Shown here: piece by piece, positions 27,372 to 35,837 of the stretch
How the letters are laid out: every line of letters begins with the position of its first letter
Numbering within the stretch: the stretch's first letter is position 1
Position numbers and translations under genes: made by a program
NCBI RefSeq assembly: GCF_030440515.1
Contig: NZ_CP076543.1
Location: 8,161,001 to 8,225,000 of the forward strand
DNA from: Streptomyces xanthophaeus
GTDB taxonomy: Bacteria; Actinomycetota; Actinomycetes; Streptomycetales; Streptomycetaceae
Direction: 5' to 3'
Length of the DNA stretch: 64,000 nucleotides
The notes under the pieces: generated by a model
The model's input: only the letters and a program-made list of their open reading frames with translations
What the model was told of the DNA's origin: nothing
Databases searched by the model: none

Positions 27372-27657
27372 CTGACGGAACAGATGCTTCCGCGGGAGCG
27401 TGATCATGGGTGCGTCTTTTCGGTCAGAATGGAACCCGTTACTCAGGGTAAGTGAAGCCGCCCGGCGCCTCCCTGTGCTCCCTGTCCCCCCTTGCCCCAC
27501 CTGTCCCGCATTGCATGCACACCGACAGGAATTCACGCGGCCGTACCCCGTGTAGCGCGAAGGATTTCCCGATCGATGTCCGCAACAGCGCAAAACAAGT
27601 CCGAAAGTGACAGGTTTACTTTGACTGTTGAGCGATGGATCCGTGAATGTCGTTCAC
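27372..27657 (+). promoter_or_regulatory. Upstream region of the NRPS operon
   Basis: 286 bases, lower in GC than the flanking genes, especially 27570-27640. TTGACT at 27621-27626 and, 17 bases on, TGAATG at 27644-27649 are a weak promoter pair that would give a start near the MFS ATG at 27658, possibly a leaderless message. No operator palindrome is evident and no pathway-specific regulator gene lies in or beside the cluster. Confidence 0.3.
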
Positions 27658-29013
27658 ATGTCCGACACATCCCGAGCCACTTCCGGTGGCCCTCTGCGCT
27701 TGCGCGACTTCCGACTGTTACTCGCGGGAGCTGCCACCGGACAGCTCGGTGCACAGGTGACCCTGGTGGCGCTGCCCCTCGTGGCCGTCCTCGAACTCGA
27801 CGCCCCCGCCTTCCAGGTGGGCCTTCTGACCGCCGCCGAGACCGCGGCCTTCCTGCTCGTCGGACTGCCCGCCGGGGCGCTCACCGACCGCATGCGCAAG
27901 CGGCCCCTGATGATCCGCGCGGACCTGGTGCGCGCCATGGCCATGGCCAGCATCCCCGCCGCCGCGCTCGCCGGCGTCCTGACCATGGCCCAGCTCTACG
28001 CCGTCGCCCTCGTGACCGGCGTGGCGACCGTGTTCTTCGACGTCGCCCATCAGAGCTACCTCCCGCAGATCCTGCCCCGTGAGCAACTCGTGGCCGGCAA
28101 CGGCGCCCTGGAGACCGTCCGTTCCACCGCCCAGGTCACCGGCCCCGGTATCGGCGGCGGACTGGTCCAGCTCGTCGGGGCGCAGTTCGCGGTCATCGTC
28201 GACGCCGTCGGCTACGTGCTCTCCGCCCTCTTCCTCCTGCGCGTCGAGCGCACCGAGGAAGCACCCGAACCCGCCGCCGCCGGAGGCTCCCTGCGCAAGG
28301 AGATCGGCGAGGGCGTCCGCTTCGTCTTCGGCCACCCGCTGCTCCGTGTCATCGCCCTCACGACCGGCCTCGCCAACTTCTCCACGGCCGTCCTGATGGC
28401 GACGCAGACCGTACATCTCGTCCGTGTCGTCGGATTGGAGGCCGGCGGGCTCGGACTGGTGCTGTCCGCGTCGGCCGTGGGAGGCCTCCTGGGAGCCCTG
28501 TGCGCCGGGCGCCTCGCCGCCGGGCTGGGGCAGGCCCGGGTCATGCTCCTGTCCGTCGTCGTGACCGGCCCGTTCGCGCTGCTGTGGCCCCTGTCCGGGC
28601 ACGGTGTCCCCGGAGCGGTCCTCTTCGCCGCCGGATCGGCGGTCGTCTCGTTCGGCGCCGTCGTCTACAACGTCGCCCAGGTCAGCTTCCGCCAGGGCAT
28701 GTGCCCGCCGCGGCTGCTCGGCCGGATGAACGCCACCCTGCGCTTCCTCATGTGGGGCACCCTGCCGCTGGGCGCGCTCCTCGGCGGAGCCCTCGCCCAG
28801 TCCTACGGCTCGCGTACGGCACTCGCCTGGTGCGCCGTCGGCATCCTCGCCGTACCGCTGCCGCTGGTGCTCTCCCCGCTGCGCCGCATGCGGGACCTGC
28901 CCGGTCCGCAGGACGACGGCGGCGCCGGTGGCACGGGCCCCGGCCACGGGGCACCCCGGGACACGGCCCCCGCCGACGGCGACGAACGGCCCGCCCCCGC
29001 ACCCACCGTCTGA
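27658..29013 (+). CDS. MFS exporter of the NRPS cluster
   Basis: 451 residues from ATG 27658; TTG 27628 in the same frame is an alternative. Twelve hydrophobic segments, with the loop GALTDRMRKRPLMIRADL between spans 2 and 3 that is typical of the MFS_3/EntS-like group of actinobacterial exporters. Position as first gene of the NRPS operon, 103 bases before the free-standing C domain, makes export of the peptide product, and so self-protection, the likely role. The last 35 residues are a hydrophilic Gly/Pro-rich tail. Confidence 0.82.
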   Translation: MSDTSRATSGGPLRLRDFRLLLAGAATGQLGAQVTLVALPLVAVLELDAPAFQVGLLTAAETAAFLLVGLPAGALTDRMRKRPLMIRADLVRAMAMASIPAAALAGVLTMAQLYAVALVTGVATVFFDVAHQSYLPQILPREQLVAGNGALETVRSTAQVTGPGIGGGLVQLVGAQFAVIVDAVGYVLSALFLLRVERTEEAPEPAAAGGSLRKEIGEGVRFVFGHPLLRVIALTTGLANFSTAVLMATQTVHLVRVVGLEAGGLGLVLSASAVGGLLGALCAGRLAAGLGQARVMLLSVVVTGPFALLWPLSGHGVPGAVLFAAGSAVVSFGAVVYNVAQVSFRQGMCPPRLLGRMNATLRFLMWGTLPLGALLGGALAQSYGSRTALAWCAVGILAVPLPLVLSPLRRMRDLPGPQDDGGAGGTGPGHGAPRDTAPADGDERPAPAPTV

Positions 29014-29116
29014 CCCTCGACCGACCACCGTACGGCGACCGGGGACGCCCCCGGCGCGGGCACCGCCCGCCGCGCCACCCGTTCCGCGCGACCGCGGCCA
29101 CGACGAAGAGGACCAC

Positions 29117-30442
29117 GTGCCCAGCATCACGAGTCAGTACCTGGCCCGCTACCGGCGTCTCACCGACGACCGGTCCGACACCCTGCTGCCGGTGACCGGA
29201 GCGCAGCGCCGTTTCCTGCTGGTGCGTTCGCTGGACCCGTCGGGACGTCCCGACGTGGTGCCGATGTTCTTCGCGTTCCCGCAGGGGAGCATCGACCCCG
29301 AACGCCTGCGGGCAGCGGCATCCCGGCTCGCCGCGCGGCACACCGCCCTGCGCTCACGGCCCGCCGTCATCCGCGGCACCCCGGTCCTGCGCGCCGCCGA
29401 TCCGGACGTCGGTCTGACCCGGCCGGAGCCCGTACCGGGGGAGTCGCCCACCGACGCGCTCCGCCGCGCGCTGGACTCCTGGGAGGCGCAGGGTCCCCCC
29501 TTGCGGCTCTTCCTCGTACACGATGCGGAGCGGGCGCAGGACATTCTCGCCGTCGCCCTGGACCACGCCGTGTGCGACGGCCGGTCGCTGGCGCGGATCG
29601 TCGACGAACTCGGCGCCGCCTACGGCGAGGAGCCCACCGCATCCCACGCGGCACCGGGCGAGACGGCAGCCGAACGCGCCGCCTACCAGGACGCGGTCCT
29701 GCGCCAGCTCGCCGCCGAGGAACGGGCGGAGACGCCCGAAGCGGCCGCGTACTGGGCGGACCGGCTGCACGCGCTGCAAGCCCACGCTCCGGCGCCCCGT
29801 CCGGCCCGCGTGCCCGAGGGCGCACGGCCCAGCGGCGCCGCCCAGGCCCGGCTGCCCGCGCACGACGGGGGGGTGTCCTTCCCCGGACTGCTCGACGCCT
29901 GCCGTTCCGCGGTCCGCGAGCTGTACGGCCCCGGCCGCGCCGTCCCGCTCGGCTACCCGTGGGGCGGCCGGCCGCCGGGAGCGGAGCCGGTCGTCGGATG
30001 CTTCCTCAACACCCTCGTCTTCCCGGCCGACACCGGACCCGACACCGGACCCGACACCGGCACCGGACCCGGCCACGGACCCGGCCCGGAGGCGACGGCC
30101 GACGTGTGGTGGGACGACCTCGACCGCGCCGACGTACCGTTCGACGCGGTCGTGGCCGCCGTGCGGGCCGCCGGTTCGGGCTGGACCGGAGGCCTCGACG
30201 GCCTGCTCACCGTGGACGACGACAGCCGTCGCCCGCCCCTGGTGCTCGCCGGTGTCGAGGGACGGGAGGTCCACGTCGACGGCCGGCCGGTACGCGGACC
30301 CTTCGCCGTATCCGTCACCCAGGGCGCGGAGATCCGCCTGCGGATGGTCTGGGACCGGGCGGTACTCGACGACGAGACCGCGCACCGGGCCTTCGACGCA
30401 CTCACCCACGCGCTGCGCCCCCCGGAGCACACCGGGCGGTGA
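29117..30442 (+). CDS. Free-standing NRPS condensation domain
   Basis: 441 residues from GTG 29117. A whole C-domain fold with no A or T domain: LPVTGAQRRFLLVRSLDP at the start, then the active-site motif DHAVCDG in place of HHxxxDG. The second histidine, the catalytic one, and the DG are kept; the first histidine is Asp. A short repeat insertion (GPDT units, then GPGHGPG) sits in the C-terminal lobe near residue 305. By position it would couple residues carried on separate carrier proteins, one of the peptide bonds not covered by the C domains of the other two proteins. It belongs to the operon, with 286 bases to the next gene. Confidence 0.83.
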   Translation: MPSITSQYLARYRRLTDDRSDTLLPVTGAQRRFLLVRSLDPSGRPDVVPMFFAFPQGSIDPERLRAAASRLAARHTALRSRPAVIRGTPVLRAADPDVGLTRPEPVPGESPTDALRRALDSWEAQGPPLRLFLVHDAERAQDILAVALDHAVCDGRSLARIVDELGAAYGEEPTASHAAPGETAAERAAYQDAVLRQLAAEERAETPEAAAYWADRLHALQAHAPAPRPARVPEGARPSGAAQARLPAHDGGVSFPGLLDACRSAVRELYGPGRAVPLGYPWGGRPPGAEPVVGCFLNTLVFPADTGPDTGPDTGTGPGHGPGPEATADVWWDDLDRADVPFDAVVAAVRAAGSGWTGGLDGLLTVDDDSRRPPLVLAGVEGREVHVDGRPVRGPFAVSVTQGAEIRLRMVWDRAVLDDETAHRAFDALTHALRPPEHTGR

Positions 30443-30728
30443 CCCCGCCCCCCGCGGCCCCGCGCCAGGAGGCCGCCGAAGCCCGTCCGCCACGGCGACA
30501 CCGGCCGCATCCCCCGGGAACGACCCGCACACGTCCGCTCCCGCAGCGCCGCGCACCGGCGCCCACGCGCACCCGGCACCACCCACGCCGCCGCGCACCC
30601 CGAACCTCCCCCACGGCATCCCCCCACGAAGTCGGCGGCACCGCGCGACCCGCGTAGCCGCCCGTACGACCACCGGACACGACCGTGGCCGGCACCGGAG
30701 ACCGACCCGACAACCACAGGGATCGCCC
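30443..30728 (+). other. Gap inside the NRPS operon, no gene seen
   Basis: 286 bases between the free-standing C domain and the C-A-T synthetase. Frames are Pro/Arg-rich and without family resemblance. A weak CAGGGA at about 30717 is the only SD for the next ATG. Confidence 0.4.
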
Positions 30729-33700
30729 ATGCTTCCCCTCTCCTCCTCGCAGGAGATCGTCTGGCTGCACGAGCAGATGCAGCCCGGCAGTCGCGCCTAC
30801 AACTTCACCGCCTCACTGGACCTGTGGGGCACGCTCGACACCGGGGCGCTGCGCCGCGGACTCGCCGCCACCCTGGCACGCCATCCCGGTCTGCGGCTCG
30901 AACTCGTCGCCTCCACCGGGTCCGTACCGGCCCAGCGGGTCGCGTCGCAGTGTGCGCCGAGACTGCACACGGTCGACCTCAGCACCGACGAGGACCCCGA
31001 GGCGGCCTTCGCCCGTCTCCTGCGCGCCGAGGCCGAGACACCGCTCGACACCTTCGAGGCACCGCTCATCCGCTGGACGCTCGTGCGACTGGCCGAGCGC
31101 CACCACCGGCTGGTCCACGTCGAACACCACCTGATCCACGACGGGCACTCCTTCGCGATCCTGCTCGACGACGTCTTCCGCGTCTACCGCGCCCACGTCC
31201 TCGGCGAGACCCTGGAGCTCCCGACCGCCTCCTCGTACGCGGACCACGTCCGGGAGCGGGCCGAGGCCGCGTACGCCCCCGAATCGCTCGACTTCTGGCG
31301 GGCCGAACTCCGCGACCAGCAGCACGACCTCCCGCTGCCGGGCCTGACCCGCCCCGGCGCCCGCCGCAAGCACCACGGCGGACAGCTGCGCCAGACCATC
31401 GGCGCCGATCTCACCGAACGCCTGCGCGCACACGCCCGTACCCGCGGTCTCACCCCCTTCTCCACGCTCCTCGGCCTGTTCGCCGAACTCCTGCGCCGCC
31501 ACAGCGGCCGCTCCCGGATGGTCATCGGCACCGCCGTCGGCAACCGCCCCCTCGGCTACGAAGACGCCGTGGGCATGTTCGTCAACACCATCCCGCTGCC
31601 CCTCGCCCTGGACGGCGCCGCCCCCGCCCAGGACGCCATGGACGAGGTCACCGACACCCTCATCCGGGCCCTGCCGCACCAGGACGTACCGGTCCAGGAG
31701 CTGACCCGGGCGCTCGGCATGCACACCTCCGGCGCCGACAACCCGCTCTTCTCCGTCATGTTCAGCGCCCACGACGCCCCGCTGCCCGAGATCGACGTGC
31801 CCGGCCTCGACATCACCCTCTTCGAAGGCTTCAACACCGGCACCACCCGCTTCGACCTCGACGTGGTCCTGCTCCCGGACGACCGGCGCGGCGTCACCCC
31901 GCGCCACGGCGCGCCCGGCATGACGCTGGTCTGGGACTACGATATGGACCTCTTCGGCGAAGACGTCGCCCGGCTGCTCTCCGGCCGCTTCCTGGACCTG
32001 CTGCGCGCCTATCTCGACAGCCCCGAGACCCCGCTGGCCGACCTGGTGCCGACCGCCCCGGAGCCGGCCGCCGCACCCGTGCCCGTCCCGGCCGACCGCG
32101 ATCCGCTGGATCCCGTCGCCGCGCACCACCCGTCGCAGCCGGCCCTGCTGTGGGGCGCCCGCCGTCTCACCTACGGCGAACTCGACGACCGCGTCGGCTC
32201 GCTCGCCGAGCGACTGCGCGCCGCCGGTGTGACGCCCGGCCGGCCGGTGGCCGTGGTCCTGCCCCGGGGGACCGACTCCGTCGTCGCCCTGCTCGCGTGC
32301 CTGCGGACCGGCGCCGTCTACTGCCCGCTGTCCCCGTCCGATCCGCCCGCCCGGCTCGGTCTGCTGCTGGAGCGGCTCGCCCCGGCGCTGGTGCTCACCG
32401 GTGACGGCACCCCGGCCCTGCCGGAAGCACTGCCGACCGCCCGGATCGACGCCCCGGTCCTGCCTCCCGCGCGCGGAACCGCCGCACTTCCCGGCACCGC
32501 GTACGTCATCCACACCTCCGGCTCCACCGGGCTGCCGAAGCCGGTCGCCGTCGGCCCCGCGGCACTCGTGCACCATCTGACCGCGGCCGCCGACCGGTTC
32601 GGCCTCACCACCTCGGACCGGGTCCTGATGTTCGCCCAGCCGTCCTTCGACGTGGCGCTCGAAGAGGTGCTGCCGGCCCTGCACGCCGGCGCGTGCCTGG
32701 TCCTGCCCGAGCACGAGGTGCCCACGGGCGCGGAGCTCGCCGACCTGCTGGGATCCGCCCGGGTCACCGTCGCCAACCTGCCCACCAGCTACTTCCTCGC
32801 CACCCGTGAGGACCTGCGTCCTGCACTGCGCGACGGGAGCTGGGCGCCCAGGCTCCTGGTCCTCGGCGGCGAGCGCCTTCCCGTGGAGGCCCTGCGCGGC
32901 GTCCTCGCCGACACCGACGCCACCGTGCTCAACATGTACGGCGTCACGGAGGCCGCCATCAGCTCGACCGTCCACGAGGTCTCCCGCGACGCCCTCGCCG
33001 AGGGATCCGAGATCCCCCTGGGCACCGAGCTCCCGGGCGAGCGGATCCACGTCCTGGACGCCCACCGCCGTCCGCTGCCGCCGGGCGCGGTCGGTGAACT
33101 CGCCGTCGCCGGACCCGGTCTCGCCGAGGGCTACGCGGGCAACGAGGAGGCGACGGCCGCCCGGTTCGTGACCGTCGACACACTCGGCGGACAGCGCGTC
33201 TACCTCACCGGCGACCTCGGCTACCGCGGTCCGGACGGTCTGCTCTACTTCCTCGGGCGGCGCGACAACCAGATCAAACTGCGCGGTCACCGCATCGAGC
33301 TGGAGGAGATCGAGGCGGCCGCGTCCGCCGTGCTGGGCGGCCGGTCCTGCGCCGTCGTACTGGACCGGGAGAACCCCGGCGGGCCCCGGCTCGTCGGCTT
33401 CCTCGAAGACGGGGCCGACGGCGCGGCCTTCGACGAGAAGGCACTGCACGCCGAGCTGAGCCGCCGCCTGCCGGGCCCCCTCGTGCCCGCCCGCTGGGCA
33501 CGGCTCGAGACCATGCCGACCCTCGCCGGCGGCAAGCCCGACCGTACGGCACTGTCCCGCCGAGCGGCGGCGCTCGACCCCGACGACGCCGTGACCCCCG
33601 AGCCCGGAACCGGCTCGGAGCCCGGGCCCGCGACCACCGACGTGCCCGCCGTGTCCTCCGTGTCCTCCGTGTCCGACGATCCGATGACGGCTCTGCTCAC

Positions 33701-33914
33701 GGAAGGCTGGCGCAAGGTCCTCGGCCACAGCCGTTTCGACGACCGCTCCCACTTCTTCCACAGCGGGGGCCATTCCCTGCTGGCCGCCGAGCTGGCCGCC
33801 TGGCTGGAGCCCCGGCTGGGCACGCGCCCGCCGCTGAAGGTGCTCTTCCGCAACCCCGTGCTCGCCGACCAGGCCGAAGCCCTCGCCACCACCGCCCTTT
33901 CCACGGAGTCGTGA
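30729..33914 (+). CDS. NRPS module C-A-T with ureido-type condensation domain
   Basis: 1061 residues. C domain 1-435: active-site motif EHHLIHDG at 132-139, which matches the EHHxxHDG signature of C domains that make a ureido bond between two amino groups with bicarbonate (SylC and similar), rather than plain HHxxxDG. A domain about 455-945: HTSGSTGLPKP (595-605), NMYGVTE, YLTGD, and Lys936 in GGKPDRT. Pocket residues D641 V642 E645 N683 V711 G713 M736 I744 S745 K936 give DVENVGMISK; Glu at 645 and Asn at 683 recall the ornithine/hydroxyornithine code DMENLGLINK and suggest a basic side chain. T domain about 985-1055 with Ser1016 in FFHSGGHS. Stop overlaps the next start by GTGA. Confidence 0.9.
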   Translation: MLPLSSSQEIVWLHEQMQPGSRAYNFTASLDLWGTLDTGALRRGLAATLARHPGLRLELVASTGSVPAQRVASQCAPRLHTVDLSTDEDPEAAFARLLRAEAETPLDTFEAPLIRWTLVRLAERHHRLVHVEHHLIHDGHSFAILLDDVFRVYRAHVLGETLELPTASSYADHVRERAEAAYAPESLDFWRAELRDQQHDLPLPGLTRPGARRKHHGGQLRQTIGADLTERLRAHARTRGLTPFSTLLGLFAELLRRHSGRSRMVIGTAVGNRPLGYEDAVGMFVNTIPLPLALDGAAPAQDAMDEVTDTLIRALPHQDVPVQELTRALGMHTSGADNPLFSVMFSAHDAPLPEIDVPGLDITLFEGFNTGTTRFDLDVVLLPDDRRGVTPRHGAPGMTLVWDYDMDLFGEDVARLLSGRFLDLLRAYLDSPETPLADLVPTAPEPAAAPVPVPADRDPLDPVAAHHPSQPALLWGARRLTYGELDDRVGSLAERLRAAGVTPGRPVAVVLPRGTDSVVALLACLRTGAVYCPLSPSDPPARLGLLLERLAPALVLTGDGTPALPEALPTARIDAPVLPPARGTAALPGTAYVIHTSGSTGLPKPVAVGPAALVHHLTAAADRFGLTTSDRVLMFAQPSFDVALEEVLPALHAGACLVLPEHEVPTGAELADLLGSARVTVANLPTSYFLATREDLRPALRDGSWAPRLLVLGGERLPVEALRGVLADTDATVLNMYGVTEAAISSTVHEVSRDALAEGSEIPLGTELPGERIHVLDAHRRPLPPGAVGELAVAGPGLAEGYAGNEEATAARFVTVDTLGGQRVYLTGDLGYRGPDGLLYFLGRRDNQIKLRGHRIELEEIEAAASAVLGGRSCAVVLDRENPGGPRLVGFLEDGADGAAFDEKALHAELSRRLPGPLVPARWARLETMPTLAGGKPDRTALSRRAAALDPDDAVTPEPGTGSEPGPATTDVPAVSSVSSVSDDPMTALLTEGWRKVLGHSRFDDRSHFFHSGGHSLLAAELAAWLEPRLGTRPPLKVLFRNPVLADQAEALATTALSTES
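31122..31145 (+). other. Ureido-type C-domain active-site motif
   Basis: Codes for EHHLIHDG, residues 132-139 of the C-A-T protein. The extra Glu before the first His and the His before Asp-Gly distinguish ureido-forming C domains from normal LCL/DCL domains. The other two C domains of the operon read DHAVCDG and HHIAVDG. Confidence 0.75.
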
Positions 33915-35836
33915 TGATCCAGTCCCCGACCGCGCCCGCCCTTCCCGCCACGCCCCTCGACACCGCATCCACGCCGAGCGTCGCCCACGGCCCCGCAGCC
34001 GAACCGACCCGTGTGCTCGCCCGCTTCGAGGACTGGGCCCGGCGTACCCCGCAGGCCCCGGCAGTGATCGACCGTACGGAGACCTGGACGTACCAGGACC
34101 TCGACGCGGCGGCCGCGCTGGTCGCCGCCGATCTGGCCGACCGCGTCCGGCCCGGTGACCTGGTCGGCGTCTGCCTCGACCGGTCCACCGCCCTGGTGGT
34201 GACCGCCGTCGCGCTCGCCCGGCTCGGCGCCGTCTACCTGCCGCTCGGCCCGCGCCCCGGCGAACGCCGCATCCAGGCCGTCACCGAGGACCTCGACGTG
34301 GCCTGCCTCATCGGCGACCCCGCCGTCCTGCCCGCGGAACACCGCGGCGGGGAGCACGTCCTGCTGGCGCTGCCCACCGGCGGCGTCAACGCCCCCGCCA
34401 CCGCGGTGGCCGCCTTCACCGACTCCGTCCGTGGCACCCGGCGCGCCCCCGACGGCGCCCTGTACGCCGTCCTCACCTCCGGTTCCACCGGCCGCCCCAA
34501 GGCGGTCGCCGTGGCCGAGTCCTCGCTCTCCGTCGCCCTCGACTGGTACCGGGCCGAGACCGGCCTCGCACCGGGCGACCGCCAGTCCCTGCTCATCGGG
34601 GTCGCGTTCGACCCGCACCTGCTGGAACTGTGGGCCGCCCTGACCTCCGGCGCCGCCCTCGTCCCTGCCCCGGACGACACCCGCTGGGACTCGCACGTAC
34701 TCACCGACTGGTGGCGTGACGCCGCCCTCACCCACGCCGTGGCGGCCACTCCCACCGTCGAACCGCTCCTGGACCGGCCCTGGCCGCAGGACCTGAAGCT
34801 GCGTCACCTCGTCGTCGGCGGCGACCGCATGCGCCGCCGCCCCGGCACCGACGTCACCGCGACCGTCCACAACGCCTACGGCCCCGCGGAAGCCACCGTC
34901 GTCACCACCACCCACACGATGCGCGGCGCCGACCCGGAGGCCGGCGACCCGACCCCGCCGCCCATCGGCACCGCGCTGCCGGGCGTCACCCTCGTCGTCA
35001 CGGACGACGAAGGCCGCCCCGTCGCCCGCGGGCAGGAGGGCGAACTGCGCGTCGGCGGCCACTGCCTGGCACTCGGGTACCTCGACCCCGAACTCACCGC
35101 ACGCCGGTTCACCGCGCCTCCGCAGGACCTGGAACTGCCCGCGATCGACCGCCTCTACCGCACCGGCGACCGGGTGCGGATGAACGCCGACGGCAGCCTG
35201 GACTTCCTCGGCCGCCTCGACGACCAGGTGAAGATCAGCGGGGTGCGGATCGAACCGGTCGAGGTGGAAGCCGCCTTCGAGCAGGACCCCCGGGTGCGCA
35301 CCGCCGTCGTCACCGTGCTGCGCGACAGCTCCGGCCACGGCCGCCTCGTCGCGCACGTACGGCCCGCCGACGGCGCCGCCCCCGCGACCGGCGACCTCCT
35401 CGACGCGGTCCGGTCCTGGCTCCCCGAGCAGGCCGTCCCCACCGCTGTACGGATCGTCGACGGCTTCCCGCTCGACGCCAACGGCAAGGTGGACCGGCCC
35501 GCCCTGGCAGCCCAGGCCCAGGCCTCGGTGCCCGTACCGTCCAGGACCACCGCCACGGACGACCTCGCCGACGCCGACGTCACCGCCACCGTCACCGCCT
35601 CCGAGCGGCTGGTACTGGCGACCGTACGCGACCTCCTCGGCCGGCCCGGCATCGGACTCGGCGACAACTTCACCGACGCCGGCGGCACCTCCGTCGTCGC
35701 CGCACGGCTGCTGGCAACGGTCGAGCGCGAGGCCGGAGTACGCCTGCGCGCCCCCGAGCTGCTGCGCAGCACCGACCTGCGCGCCTTCGCCGCCCTCCTC
35801 GACCAGCGCCGGACCCCGCGCCCGGAAGGAGACTGA
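33911..35836 (+). CDS. NRPS A-T didomain, predicted aromatic amino acid
   Basis: 641 residues, GTG 33911 (ATG 33914 possible), coupled to the previous gene. Complete A domain: LTSGSTGRPK, AYGPAEAT, YRTGDRV, GRLDDQVKISGVRIE and Lys526 in NGKVDR. Pocket residues D234 P235 L238 A278 V301 G303 A322 V330 V331 K526 read DPLAVGAVVK, matching seven of ten positions of the Tyr code DALVTGAVVK, so Phe or Tyr is my best guess. Pro at the second position is unusual. T domain with Ser594 in DAGGTS. There is no C domain, so it must pass its residue in trans. I propose it loads both ends of the peptide. Confidence 0.88.
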   Translation: MMIQSPTAPALPATPLDTASTPSVAHGPAAEPTRVLARFEDWARRTPQAPAVIDRTETWTYQDLDAAAALVAADLADRVRPGDLVGVCLDRSTALVVTAVALARLGAVYLPLGPRPGERRIQAVTEDLDVACLIGDPAVLPAEHRGGEHVLLALPTGGVNAPATAVAAFTDSVRGTRRAPDGALYAVLTSGSTGRPKAVAVAESSLSVALDWYRAETGLAPGDRQSLLIGVAFDPHLLELWAALTSGAALVPAPDDTRWDSHVLTDWWRDAALTHAVAATPTVEPLLDRPWPQDLKLRHLVVGGDRMRRRPGTDVTATVHNAYGPAEATVVTTTHTMRGADPEAGDPTPPPIGTALPGVTLVVTDDEGRPVARGQEGELRVGGHCLALGYLDPELTARRFTAPPQDLELPAIDRLYRTGDRVRMNADGSLDFLGRLDDQVKISGVRIEPVEVEAAFEQDPRVRTAVVTVLRDSSGHGRLVAHVRPADGAAPATGDLLDAVRSWLPEQAVPTAVRIVDGFPLDANGKVDRPALAAQAQASVPVPSRTTATDDLADADVTATVTASERLVLATVRDLLGRPGIGLGDNFTDAGGTSVVAARLLATVEREAGVRLRAPELLRSTDLRAFAALLDQRRTPRPEGD

Positions 35837-35837
35837 C

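Noticed and set aside
30729..33914. Siderophore synthetase, because the A pocket resembles hydroxyornithine codes
   Set aside because: No ornithine N-hydroxylase, formyl- or acetyltransferase, or siderophore uptake gene nearby, and the C domain is of ureido type with a terminal reductase at the end of the operon.
30813..33968. Very long minus-strand open frame opposite the C-A-T synthetase
   Set aside because: Composition of an antisense shadow (Gly/Val/Glu/Gln-rich repeats) with no family match; the plus strand holds a full NRPS module.
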